From Bacillus sp. V5-8f (GTDB lineage: Bacteria; Bacillota; Bacilli; Bacillales; DSM-1321): a stretch of DNA of 64,000 nucleotides. The stretch spans positions 62,001 to 126,000 of the forward strand of contig NZ_PGUW01000006.1 in assembly GCF_002863565.1 (NCBI RefSeq), written 5' to 3'. The translations under genes and the position numbers were made by a program. Shown piece after piece: positions 1 through 9,219 of this stretch (the stretch's first letter is position 1; the number at the start of each line of letters is the position of its first letter). The notes under the pieces are model-generated. The model searched no databases, was not told the origin of the DNA, and saw only the letters and a list, made by a program, of their open reading frames with translations.

Positions 1-599
1 GCAAATTTAAAAACCGGCCACAAGTAAAACAAGTGCTTTCGGCTACAAATACAAAGATAACAGATATCAAAGTTACGATTAGAGCTTACGAATATAATTA
101 TGGTGAATGGAGACGGGCTCTGCAACCAATGGCAGGTGTTATAGGCAAGAAGGGGTTTGCGGTGAGCAAAGCGGAAGGGGACGGCAAGTCACCGATGGGA
201 ATTTATTCATTTGGAACTGCGTTTGGCACCGCGTCAAAACCAGCAGGGATGTCCTGGCCATATAGAAAATCCACAAAAAATGATTATTGGATTGATGCAC
301 CTTCCTCGAAATATTACAATAAATGGTTTACATCAACAAGCAAGCCTTCAGTAAGCCATGAAATAATGTATCAGCCTTTATATAAATATGCTGCTGTGAT
401 TAATTACAACACCAGCCCTATTGTTAAAGGAAAAGGCAGTGCCATTTTCCTGCATATCTGGCGGAGTTCAAGCAGCCCGACAGCTGGATGCGTTGCAACA
501 CAGGAAAAGAATGTCGTCAGCATTTTAAAATGGCTGAACCAGAAAAGCAATCCACAGATTGTGATGGGGACTACTGATTATGTGAAAAATATAAAGTGA
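1..599 (+). CDS. L,D-transpeptidase (YkuD-domain) protein, 5' partial
   Basis: The reading frame is open to the left edge of the window (frame from base 3), so the N-terminus is missing; a GTG at 33 is internal rather than a start. The visible part matches a YkuD-type catalytic domain: 'GKSPMGIYSFGTAFG' is the usual mid-domain motif and 'FLHIWRSSSSPTAGCVA' holds the conserved His and the Ser-x-Gly-Cys-like nucleophile region, with Cys as the expected catalytic residue. Such enzymes form or edit 3-3 peptidoglycan cross-links or anchor proteins outside the membrane. A signal peptide, if present, lies upstream of the window. The family call is firm; the exact substrate is not known. It is followed directly by a terminator, so it is separate from the threonine operon. 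Confidence 0.82.
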   Translation, partial: KFKNRPQVKQVLSATNTKITDIKVTIRAYEYNYGEWRRALQPMAGVIGKKGFAVSKAEGDGKSPMGIYSFGTAFGTASKPAGMSWPYRKSTKNDYWIDAPSSKYYNKWFTSTSKPSVSHEIMYQPLYKYAAVINYNTSPIVKGKGSAIFLHIWRSSSSPTAGCVATQEKNVVSILKWLNQKSNPQIVMGTTDYVKNIK

Positions 600-607
600 T
601 AAAAACC

Positions 608-640
608 ATGCTTTTCCTGAACAGGAGGAGCATTTTATTT
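608..640 (+). terminator. Rho-independent terminator after the YkuD gene
   Basis: Inverted repeat 608-619 / 622-633 (ATGCTTTTCCTG with CAGGAGGAGCAT, three central mismatches) followed by a T-rich run at 634-640. Confidence 0.75.
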
Positions 641-717
641 TGAAATCACAAAAATATTATTTATTGCTATACCAAGTGTTTAAACGTTTTCATTGTCGTT
701 CTTTTCTGTTCTGACTA

Positions 718-746
718 TTGCAAAAAAACGAAATAAAACCTATAAT
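718..746 (+). promoter_or_regulatory. sigma-A promoter of hom-thrC-thrB
   Basis: TTGCAA at 718-723, a 17-base spacer, and a perfect TATAAT at 741-746. The hom start at 804 is about 50 bases past the expected transcription start. I see no T-box, leader peptide or other attenuator between promoter and gene. Confidence 0.85.
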
Positions 747-803
747 GTCTACTATGAAAATACAAGTGTTTCTGTAGAGAAAACAAAAACAAGGGGGATC
801 GAT

Positions 804-2102
804 ATGAAAGCTATCTCAATCGGATTATTAGGGTTAGGTACTGTTGGATCGGGAGTAGTGAAGATCATTGAGAGTCATCAAGATAAATTAATGCACCAAA
901 TCGGCTGCCCTGTATCAATAAAGAAAATATTAGTGAAGAATGTATCGAAGGCGCGTCAGGTGCCTGTAAACGAGAGCCTGCTTACGGAGCGCCCAGAAGA
1001 TATTGTCGAGGATCCGGAAATCGATGTCGTGATCGAAGTGATGGGTGGTATTAAAGAAACCCGTGGTCTTCTTTTAAAAGCACTGCAAAATAAAAAGCAC
1101 ATTGTCACAGCGAATAAAGATTTGATGGCTTTATATGGTCCTGAATTGCTATCAGCAGCAATGGAAAACGGATGCGACTTATTTTACGAAGCAAGCGTAG
1201 CCGGCGGGATTCCTATTTTAAGAGGGCTGGTGGATGGCTTAGCATCAGACCGGATCACAAAAATGATGGGAATCGTGAATGGCACAACCAATTTTATTCT
1301 TACCAAAATGAGCAAAAATGGCAGTGCGTATGATGATGTGTTGAAACAGGCACAGGACTTGGGGTATGCGGAAGCTGATCCGACCTCGGATGTCAGCGGA
1401 ATGGATGCGGCCCGGAAAATGGCGATCCTAGCCACACTCGGTTTTTCGATGACGATCGATTTAGACGATGTAAAGGTGCAGGGAATAACAGAAATAAGCA
1501 AGGATGACCTGGAATACAGCAAGAAGCTTGGTTATACCATGAAATTGATTGGCATTGCTTCACTTGACGGAGAAAGGGTTGAAGTAAGCGTCCAGCCCAC
1601 GCTGCTTCCCGAAACTCATCCGCTGGCGTCTGTTAACGATGAATATAATGCAGTGTATGTATATGGGGAAGCAGTGGGTGAGACAATGTTCTATGGGCCA
1701 GGCGCTGGAAGCCTGCCGACCGCTACAGCTGTCGTTTCAGATTTAGTTGGTGTCATAAAGAATATGAGACTAGGTGTAAATGGAAGAAGCATTGTGACGC
1801 CGCAATATCCCAAATCCCTCAAAGCTCCTGAGGACATTTATGCTAAATTCTTTGTCCGTTTGCATGTCAATGATGAAGTGGGTGTGCTCGCGAATATTAC
1901 GTCCATATTCTCTGAGTATGGTGTGAGCTTTGATAAAATCCTTCAGCTTCCGTTAAAACAGAAGGAATCATCAGAAATTGTCCTGGTAACCCACCGGGCG
2001 TCGCTATTTAACTTTGAAAATATAATGCAGGAACTAAATGATAATCCAAAAGTTAAGGAAATCAAAAGCACATATAGGGTAGAAGGAGAGGAAGCAATTT
2101 GA
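804..2102 (+). CDS. hom: Homoserine dehydrogenase
   Basis: Catalyses NAD(P)H-dependent reduction of aspartate semialdehyde to homoserine, the branch point to threonine and methionine. The N-terminal Rossmann motif GLGTVGSGV, the central catalytic region with 'TANKDLMA', and a C-terminal ACT domain starting near '[16 protein letters not shown]' are all present, giving 432 residues, the usual length for Bacillus Hom. The open frame extends upstream to 693, but ATG 804 sits behind AAGGGGG and matches the family N-terminus, so it is the start. The stop overlaps the thrC start by four bases, so the two are translationally coupled. The ACT domain suggests feedback control by an end-product amino acid, threonine being the likely effector. 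Confidence 0.97.
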   Translation: MKAISIGLLGLGTVGSGVVKIIESHQDKLMHQIGCPVSIKKILVKNVSKARQVPVNESLLTERPEDIVEDPEIDVVIEVMGGIKETRGLLLKALQNKKHIVTANKDLMALYGPELLSAAMENGCDLFYEASVAGGIPILRGLVDGLASDRITKMMGIVNGTTNFILTKMSKNGSAYDDVLKQAQDLGYAEADPTSDVSGMDAARKMAILATLGFSMTIDLDDVKVQGITEISKDDLEYSKKLGYTMKLIGIASLDGERVEVSVQPTLLPETHPLASVNDEYNAVYVYGEAVGETMFYGPGAGSLPTATAVVSDLVGVIKNMRLGVNGRSIVTPQYPKSLKAPEDIYAKFFVRLHVNDEVGVLANITSIFSEYGVSFDKILQLPLKQKESSEIVLVTHRASLFNFENIMQELNDNPKVKEIKSTYRVEGEEAI

Positions 2103-3160
2103 GCTGGAAAGGGCTTATACAAGAATATGCATCATTTCTGCCGCTAACAGAAAAAACACCTAAGCTGACACTTTTAGAAGGGAATACACCGCTTATCCAC
2201 TGTGAACGGTTGTCCCAGGAATTCGGTGTAGAGCTTTATGTGAAGTATGAAGGAGCAAACCCGACAGGCTCGTTCAAGGACCGTGGTATGGTAATGGCAG
2301 TAGCAAAAGCTGTTGAAGAAGGAAGCGACGCGATTATATGTGCGTCAACCGGTAACACATCCGCTGCGGCAGCCGCCTATGCCGCACGAGCGGGCTTGCG
2401 ATGCATCGTTGTCATTCCAGAAGGGAAGATCGCAATGGGAAAGCTTGCCCAAGCAGTCATGTATGGTGCCGAGATCATTTCCATTGAAGGCAATTTCGAT
2501 GATGCCCTCCAGATTGTACGAAACATTAGCGAAAAGTCACCTATCACTCTTGTAAATTCTGTTAACCCATACAGGATTGAAGGCCAGAAAACATCAGCTT
2601 TCGAGATTTGCGATGCGCTTGGGACTGCTCCAGACGTTCTAGTACTGCCCGTTGGAAATGCTGGAAATATTACTGCCTATTGGAAAGGCTTTAAGGAGTA
2701 CAACGAAAAGAAAGAATCAGGGCTGCCCGAGATGAGAGGATTTGAAGCGGAAGGTGCAGCAGCAATCGTGCATAACCATGTCTTCGAGAGCCCGGAAACC
2801 ATTGCTACAGCAATACGTATAGGCAATCCAGCGAGCTGGAGGTTTGCCGTCGAAGCAGCAGAGGAATCAAATGGCAAAATAGATGAAGTTTCAGATGAGG
2901 AAATATTGGCGGCATACCGTAAGCTTGCCAGCACAGAAGGAATTTTTGCTGAACCGGCTTCTTGTGCTTCCATCGCCGGCTTACAAAAACAGCTCCAGAG
3001 CGGAGAGATCAAAAAAGGAAGCAAGGTTGTCGCAGTATTGACCGGAAATGGCCTAAAGGACCCGACAACTGCAGTGGAGACAAGCGTTATTAAGCCCGTT
3101 CTGCTTCCAATGGATGAAAAAGTGATCCTTGAACACTTACAGGGTGTGATGCAGCCATGA
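2099..3160 (+). CDS. thrC: Threonine synthase
   Basis: PLP-dependent conversion of O-phosphohomoserine to threonine. PLP lysine is in '[14 protein letters not shown]'; phosphate-binding and cofactor loops '[17 protein letters not shown]' and '[15 protein letters not shown]' are intact. It has 353 residues, normal for the short Gram-positive enzyme. The start is TTG at 2099 within the sequence TTGA shared with the hom stop, preceded by GAAGGAGAGG. The end overlaps the thrB ATG by four bases. Confidence 0.97.
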   Translation: MSWKGLIQEYASFLPLTEKTPKLTLLEGNTPLIHCERLSQEFGVELYVKYEGANPTGSFKDRGMVMAVAKAVEEGSDAIICASTGNTSAAAAAYAARAGLRCIVVIPEGKIAMGKLAQAVMYGAEIISIEGNFDDALQIVRNISEKSPITLVNSVNPYRIEGQKTSAFEICDALGTAPDVLVLPVGNAGNITAYWKGFKEYNEKKESGLPEMRGFEAEGAAAIVHNHVFESPETIATAIRIGNPASWRFAVEAAEESNGKIDEVSDEEILAAYRKLASTEGIFAEPASCASIAGLQKQLQSGEIKKGSKVVAVLTGNGLKDPTTAVETSVIKPVLLPMDEKVILEHLQGVMQP

Positions 3161-4095
3161 TAAAAGAAGCCGAAATGTATTCGATAACTGTACCTGCTAG
3201 CACTGCGAATTTGGGGCCGGGATTTGACTCTATTGGCCTCGCACTTGGACTTTATTTAAAATTAGATGTTCACCTATCGGATGAGTGGGAGGTTATTCCT
3301 CTTTCGGCGGAGCTTGCTGTTTTTCCTTCCAATGAAGAAAACTATATCATATCAATTGCAAAAAAAGTTGCGTCCCAATATGGTAAGGAGCTTCACCCAT
3401 GCCGTATCTATATATCAAGTGAAATTCCTTTAACGAGGGGCTTGGGCAGTAGTGCCTCTGCCATCGTGGCCGGAATTGAACTGGCTGATCTGATGGGAGG
3501 GCTTCAATTAACGAAGGAAGAAAAGAACCGCCATGCATCAGTGTTCGAAGGTCATCCTGACAATGCAGGAGCCTCTGTATTTGGGGGACTGGTAGTGGGA
3601 AGGCATACTCAAGATAAAACTGACTTGCTGTCCTTTCCGCTTGCTGATGTGAAAGTGGTCGCTGTCATCCCGAATTATGAACTTCTAACGGAGGACTCGA
3701 GAAATGTCCTGCCGGAAGATCTTCCGCTTTCTGATGCCGTACAAGCCAGCGCTGTTTCCAATGTACTGCTTGCGGCGCTGCTTACCCAGCAATGGAACCT
3801 TGCCGGGGAAATGATGAAAAATGACAAGTTCCATCAGCCTTTCAGGTCTCACCTCGTGCCGCACTTGAAAGAGGCAGAAAAGATAGCATGCAAGGCTGGG
3901 GCATTTGGCACTGCATTGAGCGGGGCAGGGCCGACTATAGTTTGCTTTACGCTATGTGAGAACGCAGCAAAAGTAAAGGAACGCCTCACTGAAGCCTTCC
4001 CTGAATTTCTCATTAAAGAAATTGAGATTGATAATCATGGAAGCAAGGTAGAGAAGCTAGAACAATTAAAAACTAGTCCGATAAATAAGCTGTAA
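3157..4095 (+). CDS. thrB: Homoserine kinase
   Basis: Phosphorylates homoserine with ATP to give the ThrC substrate. The GHMP-kinase ATP loop '[16 protein letters not shown]' is clear, as is the N-terminal '[19 protein letters not shown]' motif and the C-terminal '[14 protein letters not shown]' motif. The 312 residues match the family. ATG 3157 overlaps the thrC stop (ATGA); an alternative ATG at 3175 lies just before the conserved region. It is the last gene of the hom-thrC-thrB operon and ends before a long bidirectional hairpin. Confidence 0.96.
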   Translation: MIKEAEMYSITVPASTANLGPGFDSIGLALGLYLKLDVHLSDEWEVIPLSAELAVFPSNEENYIISIAKKVASQYGKELHPCRIYISSEIPLTRGLGSSASAIVAGIELADLMGGLQLTKEEKNRHASVFEGHPDNAGASVFGGLVVGRHTQDKTDLLSFPLADVKVVAVIPNYELLTEDSRNVLPEDLPLSDAVQASAVSNVLLAALLTQQWNLAGEMMKNDKFHQPFRSHLVPHLKEAEKIACKAGAFGTALSGAGPTIVCFTLCENAAKVKERLTEAFPEFLIKEIEIDNHGSKVEKLEQLKTSPINKL

Positions 4096-4107
4096 CCTTT
4101 ATAAAAA

Positions 4108-4170
4108 ACAAAAAAGCTGATCCAGTGAAGCAACCTTTATAAGGGGCTTACCATGATCAGCTTTATTTTT
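4108..4170. terminator. Bidirectional terminator between thrB and yutI
   Basis: AAAGCTGATC at 4113-4122 pairs with GATCAGCTTT at 4155-4164; the inner arms also pair partly (CCTTTATAAGGG in the loop). It is flanked by A-rich sequence on the left and TTTATTTTT on the right, so it can end both convergent genes. Confidence 0.8.
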
Positions 4171-4181
4171 ATGGGTTAAAA

Positions 4182-4418
4182 TTAAAATACTTGTTCCACT
4201 TCTACTACGCCAGGTACTTCTTCAAGAAGGGCACGTTCAATACCGGCCTTAAGCGTAATTGTAGAGCTTGGGCAGCTTCCACAAGCACCAAGCAGGCGAA
4301 GCTTAACGATTCCTTCATCCACATCTACAAGTTCGCAGTCTCCGCCGTCACGAAGTAGGAACGGACGAAGCTTATCCAGTACCTCTTGAACTTCCTCAAA
4401 CATTGCCTGTTCAGACAT
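4182..4418 (-). CDS. yutI: NifU C-terminal-domain Fe-S protein YutI
   Basis: A 78-residue protein that is essentially one NifU/NfuA C-terminal domain, a scaffold or carrier for [4Fe-4S] clusters. The conserved '[20 protein letters not shown]' holds the CxxC cluster ligands. The start is supported by AAGGAG about 12 bases upstream of the ATG. It shares a terminator with thrB and diverges from yuzD. Together with YutM (10.2 kb) it supplies the window with two Fe-S maturation factors. Confidence 0.93.
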   Translation of the reverse strand: MSEQAMFEEVQEVLDKLRPFLLRDGGDCELVDVDEGIVKLRLLGACGSCPSSTITLKAGIERALLEEVPGVVEVEQVF

Positions 4419-4610
4419 TGCAATCGACTCCTTTCTTATCTAATATTATAAAGCCAGAACCGAAAAAAATCCAACTCAAACTTTATAATAATTTTAATTT
4501 CTTTCACTCGCATTTATCATCAGTTACAATAATATGTAGAAAATATATTGAATAGCCGTGGCTGAAGCTGTATTATCATTGCCATCAGAGTAAAAACTTG
4601 GAGGGGAACC

Positions 4611-4949
4611 ATGGAGAGAAAAGAGATTGAAATACAAGTATACGGAGCCGAACAAATATGTGCAAGCTGTGTAAATCTACCTTCTTCAAAACAAACTTCT
4701 GAGTGGCTTGAAGCGGCCCTTTCCCGTAAATTCCCGGGACAGCCTTTTACAGTTGCATATATTGATATATTCAATACCCATGAAGATCAGATGAAGCAAG
4801 ACTTTTCCAAAAGAGTCATTGATGAAGACCTTTTCTATCCTGTTGTCGTTATAGAAGGTGAAATCGTCGGAGAAGGAAATCCCCAGCTTAAAACAATTGT
4901 AAAGGAAATGGAGAAATTCGGGTACAGGGAGTTTAAGGACGGAAAGTAA
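4611..4949 (+). CDS. yuzD: YuzD-family protein (DUF1462)
   Basis: A 112-residue thioredoxin-like small protein of the DUF1462/YuzD family, next to yutI as in B. subtilis. The N-terminal strand is followed by 'GAEQICASCVNLPSSK', where the CxxC is placed as in a thioredoxin-fold redox or metal site; the C-terminal 'YPVVVIEGEIVGEGNPQL' matches a thioredoxin cis-Pro region. SD GGAGGGG precedes the ATG. The function is not established; a role in thiol or Fe-S chemistry is inferred from the motif and the divergent neighbour yutI. Confidence 0.88.
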   Translation: MERKEIEIQVYGAEQICASCVNLPSSKQTSEWLEAALSRKFPGQPFTVAYIDIFNTHEDQMKQDFSKRVIDEDLFYPVVVIEGEIVGEGNPQLKTIVKEMEKFGYREFKDGK

Positions 4950-5170
4950 AAGGGTCGCCCATTACGCAGTATTAATTTGAGCACAAAATCCCTCTATCGG
5001 GCAGAGTTCTAAATGTTTGTTTCGTAGGAAAAACAGTTTTCACATCATTCAAAAAACACCTAAGGTGCGGGATTAGAACATTCCCTCTTTATTCCTCTTA
5101 TAATCGAGAAGATTTATTTACAAGATAAAAGTGCGAATGACTATCCAAATGAGAGTGGGAGTGATGAAGG

Positions 5171-5290
5171 ATGCCAAATGGAAAGGGAACACATAGTTAC
5201 GCGAATCCAGAAAATTTTGACCCTAGAAGAGTAAAGAAAGAAAGACCGAGTAAAGATTCAAAAGAAACCTGGAACACAACTGAAAAATAG
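5171..5290 (+). CDS. Small hydrophilic protein, 39 residues
   Basis: ATG at 5171 opens a 39-codon frame beginning MPNGKGTHSYANPENFDP and ending at TAG 5288-5290. The product is very hydrophilic, rich in Lys, Asn, Ser and Pro, with no hydrophobic core, like small acid-soluble spore proteins or other disordered sporulation products, but I cannot assign it to a family. A GGGAG stands about ten bases upstream. A strong terminator follows at 5394, which supports a real transcription unit. Confidence 0.55.
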   Translation: MPNGKGTHSYANPENFDPRRVKKERPSKDSKETWNTTEK

Positions 5291-5393
5291 AAAACACCAG
5301 TTGTTTGGCTTCCGGAAAATATATGGGATGTATAAAACTAACCATTCGACGGTATATTATTATCACCTTTCATCCCTTGAAAGGTAACGGCTG

Positions 5394-5425
5394 AACCTCA
5401 CAGAAGAATCTGTGGGGTTTTTTTG
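5394..5425 (+). terminator. Terminator after the small ORF
   Basis: AACCTCACAG (5394-5403) pairs with CTGTGGGGTT (5410-5419), followed by seven T. A weaker hairpin CCTTTC/GAAAGG lies just upstream at about 5366-5384. Confidence 0.85.
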
Positions 5426-5541
5426 TTAAATCACCCTATAGGACTCAAATCAGGCAGAACATTTTGAGTAGCTTTTAACAATTCTTTTTATATTGTTATA
5501 CAAAGTCATGTAATGTAAATTAATTTAGCCAAAATATTAAT

Positions 5542-5572
5542 CACATAACGGATAAATTGTCCGGCAATACTA
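5542..5572 (+). promoter_or_regulatory. Possible forespore (sigma-F/G type) promoter before the coat-like operon
   Basis: CACATA at 5542-5547, 18-base spacer, AATACTA at 5566-5572, close to the sigma-G pattern (TGNATA, CATNNTA). It is not exact; the assignment rests partly on the sporulation-like genes downstream. Confidence 0.3.
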
Positions 5573-5604
5573 CTTTTGAGATAACACTGGAGGTGAAATT
5601 ATAA

Positions 5605-5829
5605 ATGGAACAGACAGGACTAGCCTACCATGAAACAATGGAACTCCATGAAATGCTTAATTTCAAAACCACTTGCATTATCAAGTCAAAAATGATGTCA
5701 GGCGTGGTTTTCGATCAAGATTTGAAAGCGTTTATGGTCAGAGATGTAGAACAATCGATGAAAGCAGTTGAACAATTACAAAAAATTTATAAAATCCCAA
5801 ATCCAGTGAATGAAGGTGATATTCAATGA
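5605..5829 (+). CDS. Spore coat-like protein (YraG/YraE type)
   Basis: A 74-residue acidic and helical protein similar in size and character to the short CotF-related proteins YraE/YraG of B. subtilis. 'HEMLNFKTTCIIKSK' followed by a helix ending in 'EQLQKIY' resembles the N-terminal half of CotF-like proteins. SD CTGGAGGTG precedes ATG 5605. The stop overlaps the next ATG by four bases (ATGA). In B. subtilis yraG, yraF and adhB are neighbours, the same arrangement as here, which supports a sporulation role; the structural role in the coat is inferred. Confidence 0.75.
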   Translation: MEQTGLAYHETMELHEMLNFKTTCIIKSKMMSGVVFDQDLKAFMVRDVEQSMKAVEQLQKIYKIPNPVNEGDIQ

Positions 5830-6194
5830 TCAATGATTATATGGAGGTTGAAAATGCTGAAGGCATGCCCGAGATGGCAGATTCAGCTTTGGCATTAGAA
5901 TTTTTACTCAGCGTTAAAACTGGGGTTAGGAACGCAGCATATGCTTTGACAGAATCCAGGACTCCGGAAGTAAGGGCTGCCTTCAGGGAGCATTTGGAGG
6001 AAGGACTCGCATTGCATGAAGAGGTGTCCAATTTCATGATGAAGAAGGGTTGGCTGCATCCCTATAACGTAAATGACCAATATCAATTGGATCTTAAATC
6101 CGCTAAAGGAGCCATGATGATCGGTAAGTTGGATTTATTCCCTGGTGACACTTCCCGTATGGGCATGATGGCCCAAATTGATGATGACGAATAA
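5826..6194 (+). CDS. CotF-like spore coat protein (YraF/YraD type)
   Basis: A 122-residue helical protein of the spore coat F family. Features include 'ALEFLLSVKTGVRNAAYALT', the segment 'HLEEGLALHEEVSNFMMKKG' and the terminal 'WLHPYNVNDQYQLDL', which is typical of CotF-like proteins. Overlapping start with the preceding coat-like gene and 18 bases to adhB indicate one transcript. The family proteins are found in outer spore layers of bacilli. Location here is inferred from homology. Confidence 0.82.
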   Translation: MINDYMEVENAEGMPEMADSALALEFLLSVKTGVRNAAYALTESRTPEVRAAFREHLEEGLALHEEVSNFMMKKGWLHPYNVNDQYQLDLKSAKGAMMIGKLDLFPGDTSRMGMMAQIDDDE

Positions 6195-6212
6195 TAGGAG
6201 GAATGAGATACA

Positions 6213-7349
6213 ATGAAGGCAGTTACGTTTCAAGGGATTAAGGACGTTAGGGTCAAGGACGTTCCCGATCCAAAAATAAAGAAAAATGACGATATAATTG
6301 TAAAGATCACTACCTCGGCCATTTGTGGATCCGATTTACATTTAATACACGGGATGATTCCAAACTTTCCGGAGGATTATATCATTGGCCATGAACCGAT
6401 GGGAATTGTGGAAGAAGTGGGCTCCGATGTGACGAAACTTAAAAAAGGAGACCGGGTTATCATTCCGTTTAACGTTGCATGCGGTGAATGTTTTTATTGT
6501 AAAAATCACTTGGAAAGCCAATGTGATAACTCCAACGATAATGGTGAAATGGGCGGATTTTTTGGTTACTCAGACCTCACGGGAGGGTATCCGGGAGGGC
6601 AAGCGGAATACCTTCGCGTTCCATACGCAAATTTCACTTCATTTAAAATTCCCGAAGATAGTGAAGTAAAAGATGAAAGTCTGGTTCTACTTGCAGACGC
6701 TGCATCAACTGCATATTGGACAGTCGATAACGCCGGTGTAAAAGATGGTGATACGGTCGTTATACTTGGGTGCGGACCGGTAGGACTTCTCGCTCAAAAA
6801 TTTGCTTGGTTAAAAGGAGCCAAAAGGGTTATTGCGGTAGATTATATCGATTATCGTTTAGAACATGCCAAAAGGACTAATAAAGTAGAAATCGTAAACC
6901 TCGACCAACACAAAAACACAGGGGAATACTTAAAAGAAATAACCAAAGGCGGGGCAGATGTTGTTATCGACGCTGTAGGTATGGATGGAAAAATGACCCC
7001 GATGGAATATCTTGAATCTGGTTTGAAACTACAAGGCGGAACCATGAGTGCCGTTGTTATTGCCAGCCAGGCAGTTCGTAAAGGCGGTACGATTCAAATT
7101 ACCGGTGTATATGGCGGCAGGTATAATGGATTCCCACTTGGTGATATTTTTGAACGAAACGTAAATATCAGGTCTGGACAGGCTCCGGTCATTCACTATA
7201 TGCCGCATATCTACGATTTGGTTTCTTCAGGCAAGGTTGATATCGGCGATGTAGTTACACATGTACTTCCTTTGAATCAAGCGGAAAAAGGATATGAACT
7301 TTTTGATACGAGGCAGGATAACTGCATTAAGGTTGTTTTAAAGCCTTAG
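6213..7349 (+). CDS. adhB: Zinc-dependent alcohol dehydrogenase AdhB-like
   Basis: MDR-family dehydrogenase of 378 residues. Catalytic zinc ligands are seen as Cys38 in 'SAICGSDLHLIHG' and the His-Glu pair in 'IIGHEPMGIVEEVG'; the structural zinc lobe is 'CGECFYCKNHLESQC'. The Rossmann motif is 'VVILGCGPVGLLAQ'. It most resembles the glutathione-independent formaldehyde/alcohol dehydrogenase branch with a long C-terminal insertion ('MTPMEYLESGLKLQGG'). SD AGGAGGAATGAG. It is co-transcribed with two coat-like genes, as B. subtilis adhB is with yraF/yraG, so expression during sporulation is likely. The physiological substrate is not known. Confidence 0.9.
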   Translation: MKAVTFQGIKDVRVKDVPDPKIKKNDDIIVKITTSAICGSDLHLIHGMIPNFPEDYIIGHEPMGIVEEVGSDVTKLKKGDRVIIPFNVACGECFYCKNHLESQCDNSNDNGEMGGFFGYSDLTGGYPGGQAEYLRVPYANFTSFKIPEDSEVKDESLVLLADAASTAYWTVDNAGVKDGDTVVILGCGPVGLLAQKFAWLKGAKRVIAVDYIDYRLEHAKRTNKVEIVNLDQHKNTGEYLKEITKGGADVVIDAVGMDGKMTPMEYLESGLKLQGGTMSAVVIASQAVRKGGTIQITGVYGGRYNGFPLGDIFERNVNIRSGQAPVIHYMPHIYDLVSSGKVDIGDVVTHVLPLNQAEKGYELFDTRQDNCIKVVLKP

Positions 7350-7380
7350 CAAGGAAATCACGGAAAATATATATTGAGAT

Positions 7381-7434
7381 TGAACTGCATCCCAATTGTT
7401 AGATATAAATAATAGTTGGAGGTGCAGTTTTTGC
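7381..7434 (+). terminator. Terminator after adhB
   Basis: AACTGCATCCCAA (7383-7395) pairs with TTGGAGGTGCAGTT (7416-7429), followed by five T. A second hairpin without a T-run, CCTCGA...TCGAGG, lies at 7486-7516 just past the yutJ stop. Confidence 0.75.
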
Positions 7435-7531
7435 TGTGGTAACGATGGAGGACTTTCAAGAAGAAGTACTGAATCATTCTTGTATCCTCGACAACTCCTT
7501 TTTGGAGTCATCGAGGGCTGGAAATTAATTA

Positions 7532-8599
7532 TTATCCATTATGATGCTTATACATCCAAAGGATACCGGATTTTAGTAATCGGGCTACCCTGCCTGTGAT
7601 TGCGCGGTCCGCCACGAGTCCAAATCCGTGCTTTTTCCCTAGTGATCCTAGTATGCCTTTTAATTTAATAGTTGGAAAGCTCTCAGGCAGCGGTTCATTC
7701 GCCCATTTTTTCAAAAGGACTGTCACGATTTGCTCAGCCTGTCCTTCAGCCAGCTGGGCACTCGGTGCATGCGGCAGGCCTGCGCAGTCTCCTACAACAA
7801 ATACACTGTCATCACTTGGAAGAAAGTGCTGCGGCGTCAGGATTGCACGGCCGTGTTTGTCCTTCTCTATATCCAGATTCCTGACGATTTTATTCGCCTG
7901 GATGCCGGCAGTCCATACAATGACATCACTAGCTATCGGTTCACCATGGTTATACAACACTCTTTCTTGTACTTCCGTTATGTTCGAGTTAGATATAATT
8001 TCTACATGGTGTTCTTGAAACCATGATTCTACATATGTACTTAATCGTTTTGGGTAGGCTGATAATATATGGTCGCCACGATCAAATAACTTAATTCTTA
8101 AATCAGGGCGGCTTTCAATCAATTCACTTGCTAGCTCAACACCGCTCAAACCGGCACCGACAATGGATACGGTTGCCCCTGCCCCCAAATTATTCAGGGC
8201 CTGGTAAGTACGACGGGATTTATCAATTGTCTGAATGCTATAAGTAAATGTTTCAGCACCAGGAACATTATGATAATTATCTTCACATCCAAGGCCGATC
8301 ACTAAATCATCATAGGGAACGGCTTCGTTGTCCTTAAGCAACACTTGTTTTTCAGCTAGGTTAATAGAAGTAATTTCCCCATAGACAGTTTTTAGGCGAG
8401 GATGGTCCGGAAAAGTCACGCGAATGTGCTGATCGGAAATAGTACCGGCAGCCAAAGCATAGTACTCTGTTTTCAAACAGTGGTAAGGATTGCGATCCAC
8501 CAAAGTAATGGTCACATCGTCAGGCAAATGTTCGGGCAGCAATTCGTGAAGGATTTTCATTCCTCCATAGCCGCCACCAAGTATGACTAAGTTCTTCAT
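7532..8599 (-). CDS. yutJ: NADH dehydrogenase-like flavoprotein YutJ
   Basis: A 355-residue two-dinucleotide-binding flavoprotein of the type II NADH dehydrogenase group. FAD motif 'VILGGGYGGMKILHEL', NADH motif 'SIVGAGLSGVELASEL' and the second FAD contact 'VFVVGDCAGLPHAPSAQLAE' are present. The open frame runs to 8647, but ATG at 8599 with AAAGGGGA upstream gives the B. subtilis YutJ length and N-terminus MKNLVILGGG. It is one of two NDH-type genes here (yumB is the other). Its electron acceptor is not established. Confidence 0.92.
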   Translation of the reverse strand: MKNLVILGGGYGGMKILHELLPEHLPDDVTITLVDRNPYHCLKTEYYALAAGTISDQHIRVTFPDHPRLKTVYGEITSINLAEKQVLLKDNEAVPYDDLVIGLGCEDNYHNVPGAETFTYSIQTIDKSRRTYQALNNLGAGATVSIVGAGLSGVELASELIESRPDLRIKLFDRGDHILSAYPKRLSTYVESWFQEHHVEIISNSNITEVQERVLYNHGEPIASDVIVWTAGIQANKIVRNLDIEKDKHGRAILTPQHFLPSDDSVFVVGDCAGLPHAPSAQLAEGQAEQIVTVLLKKWANEPLPESFPTIKLKGILGSLGKKHGFGLVADRAITGRVARLLKSGILWMYKHHNG

Positions 8600-8848
8600 G
8601 TGAATTTCCCCTTTGTTTTCTGCTGGATGACTTTTTACATTCTTCACTTACCCCATAATCCAACATACAATCTCCCGGAGGAAAGGCAATCCATTCTGTT
8701 TACTATCAGGATTTGTTAATACCCATGACTTGTATGTTGAGCGATAAATATCGGCGTATTCATTTAAATGCCATAAAAAGTATAACGAAATTGTGACAAA
8801 ACCACAATAAGTATATCAAATGAAAAGCGTTTTCCAAAGCCGGATCCG

Positions 8849-8877
8849 TTGACGGTTTGTCGAAAAAAGGGTAGGAT
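8849..8877 (+). promoter_or_regulatory. Likely sigma-A promoter of yuzB
   Basis: TTGACG at 8849-8854, 17-base spacer, TAGGAT at 8872-8877. The start codon of yuzB is 29 bases downstream. Confidence 0.5.
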
Positions 8878-8905
8878 ATTCTGTTGATGATAGGAGAGTG
8901 AAAGC

Positions 8906-9142
8906 ATGAACCCAATCATAGAATTTTGTATAAGCAATCTTGCCAGCGGGGGGCAGTTAGCTCTTGAAATATTGGAGAGGGATCCTAATTTCGACATCAT
9001 CGAATACGGCTGCCTTGGTTATTGCGGGAAGTGTGCGGCTAGTTTATACGCGCTTGTAAATGGGGAAGTTGTCACAGGTGAAACCCCAGAACAGCTTGTT
9101 GAAAATATATACCAATATCTCGAAGAAAACCCAATGTTTTAA
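8906..9142 (+). CDS. yuzB: YuzB-family protein (DUF1450)
   Basis: A 78-residue protein of the DUF1450 family, thioredoxin-like ferredoxin-size. Conserved cysteines are in '[13 protein letters not shown]' and '[20 protein letters not shown]', a pattern reminiscent of thioredoxin-like [2Fe-2S] ferredoxins, though cluster binding is an inference. SD GGAGAGTG before the ATG. Its position between yutJ and the yutM/yumC/yumB group is conserved in Bacillus, which suggests a redox or Fe-S role. Confidence 0.9.
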   Translation: MNPIIEFCISNLASGGQLALEILERDPNFDIIEYGCLGYCGKCAASLYALVNGEVVTGETPEQLVENIYQYLEENPMF

Positions 9143-9165
9143 TGGGGAGATATTTGGCTTTCTTT

Positions 9166-9194
9166 AAAAGGCTGCCTATAATTGGCAGCCTTTT
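9166..9194. terminator. Bidirectional terminator between yuzB and the DUF2225 gene
   Basis: AAAAGGCTGCC (9166-9176) pairs perfectly with GGCAGCCTTTT (9184-9194), A-rich on one side and T-rich on the other. Confidence 0.85.
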
Positions 9195-9219
9195 AAGTTC
9201 TAATTTGAAGTTACTTTCA

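Noticed and set aside
747..803. T-box or leader attenuator before hom
   Set aside because: The leader is only about 50 bases with no hairpin/terminator pair.
7396..7599. Plus-strand frame of 67 codons after adhB
   Set aside because: Runs through the adhB terminator stem and a second hairpin; no start signal.
7596..8018. Plus-strand frames of up to 140 codons inside yutJ
   Set aside because: Antisense shadows of a well-conserved gene without start signals.
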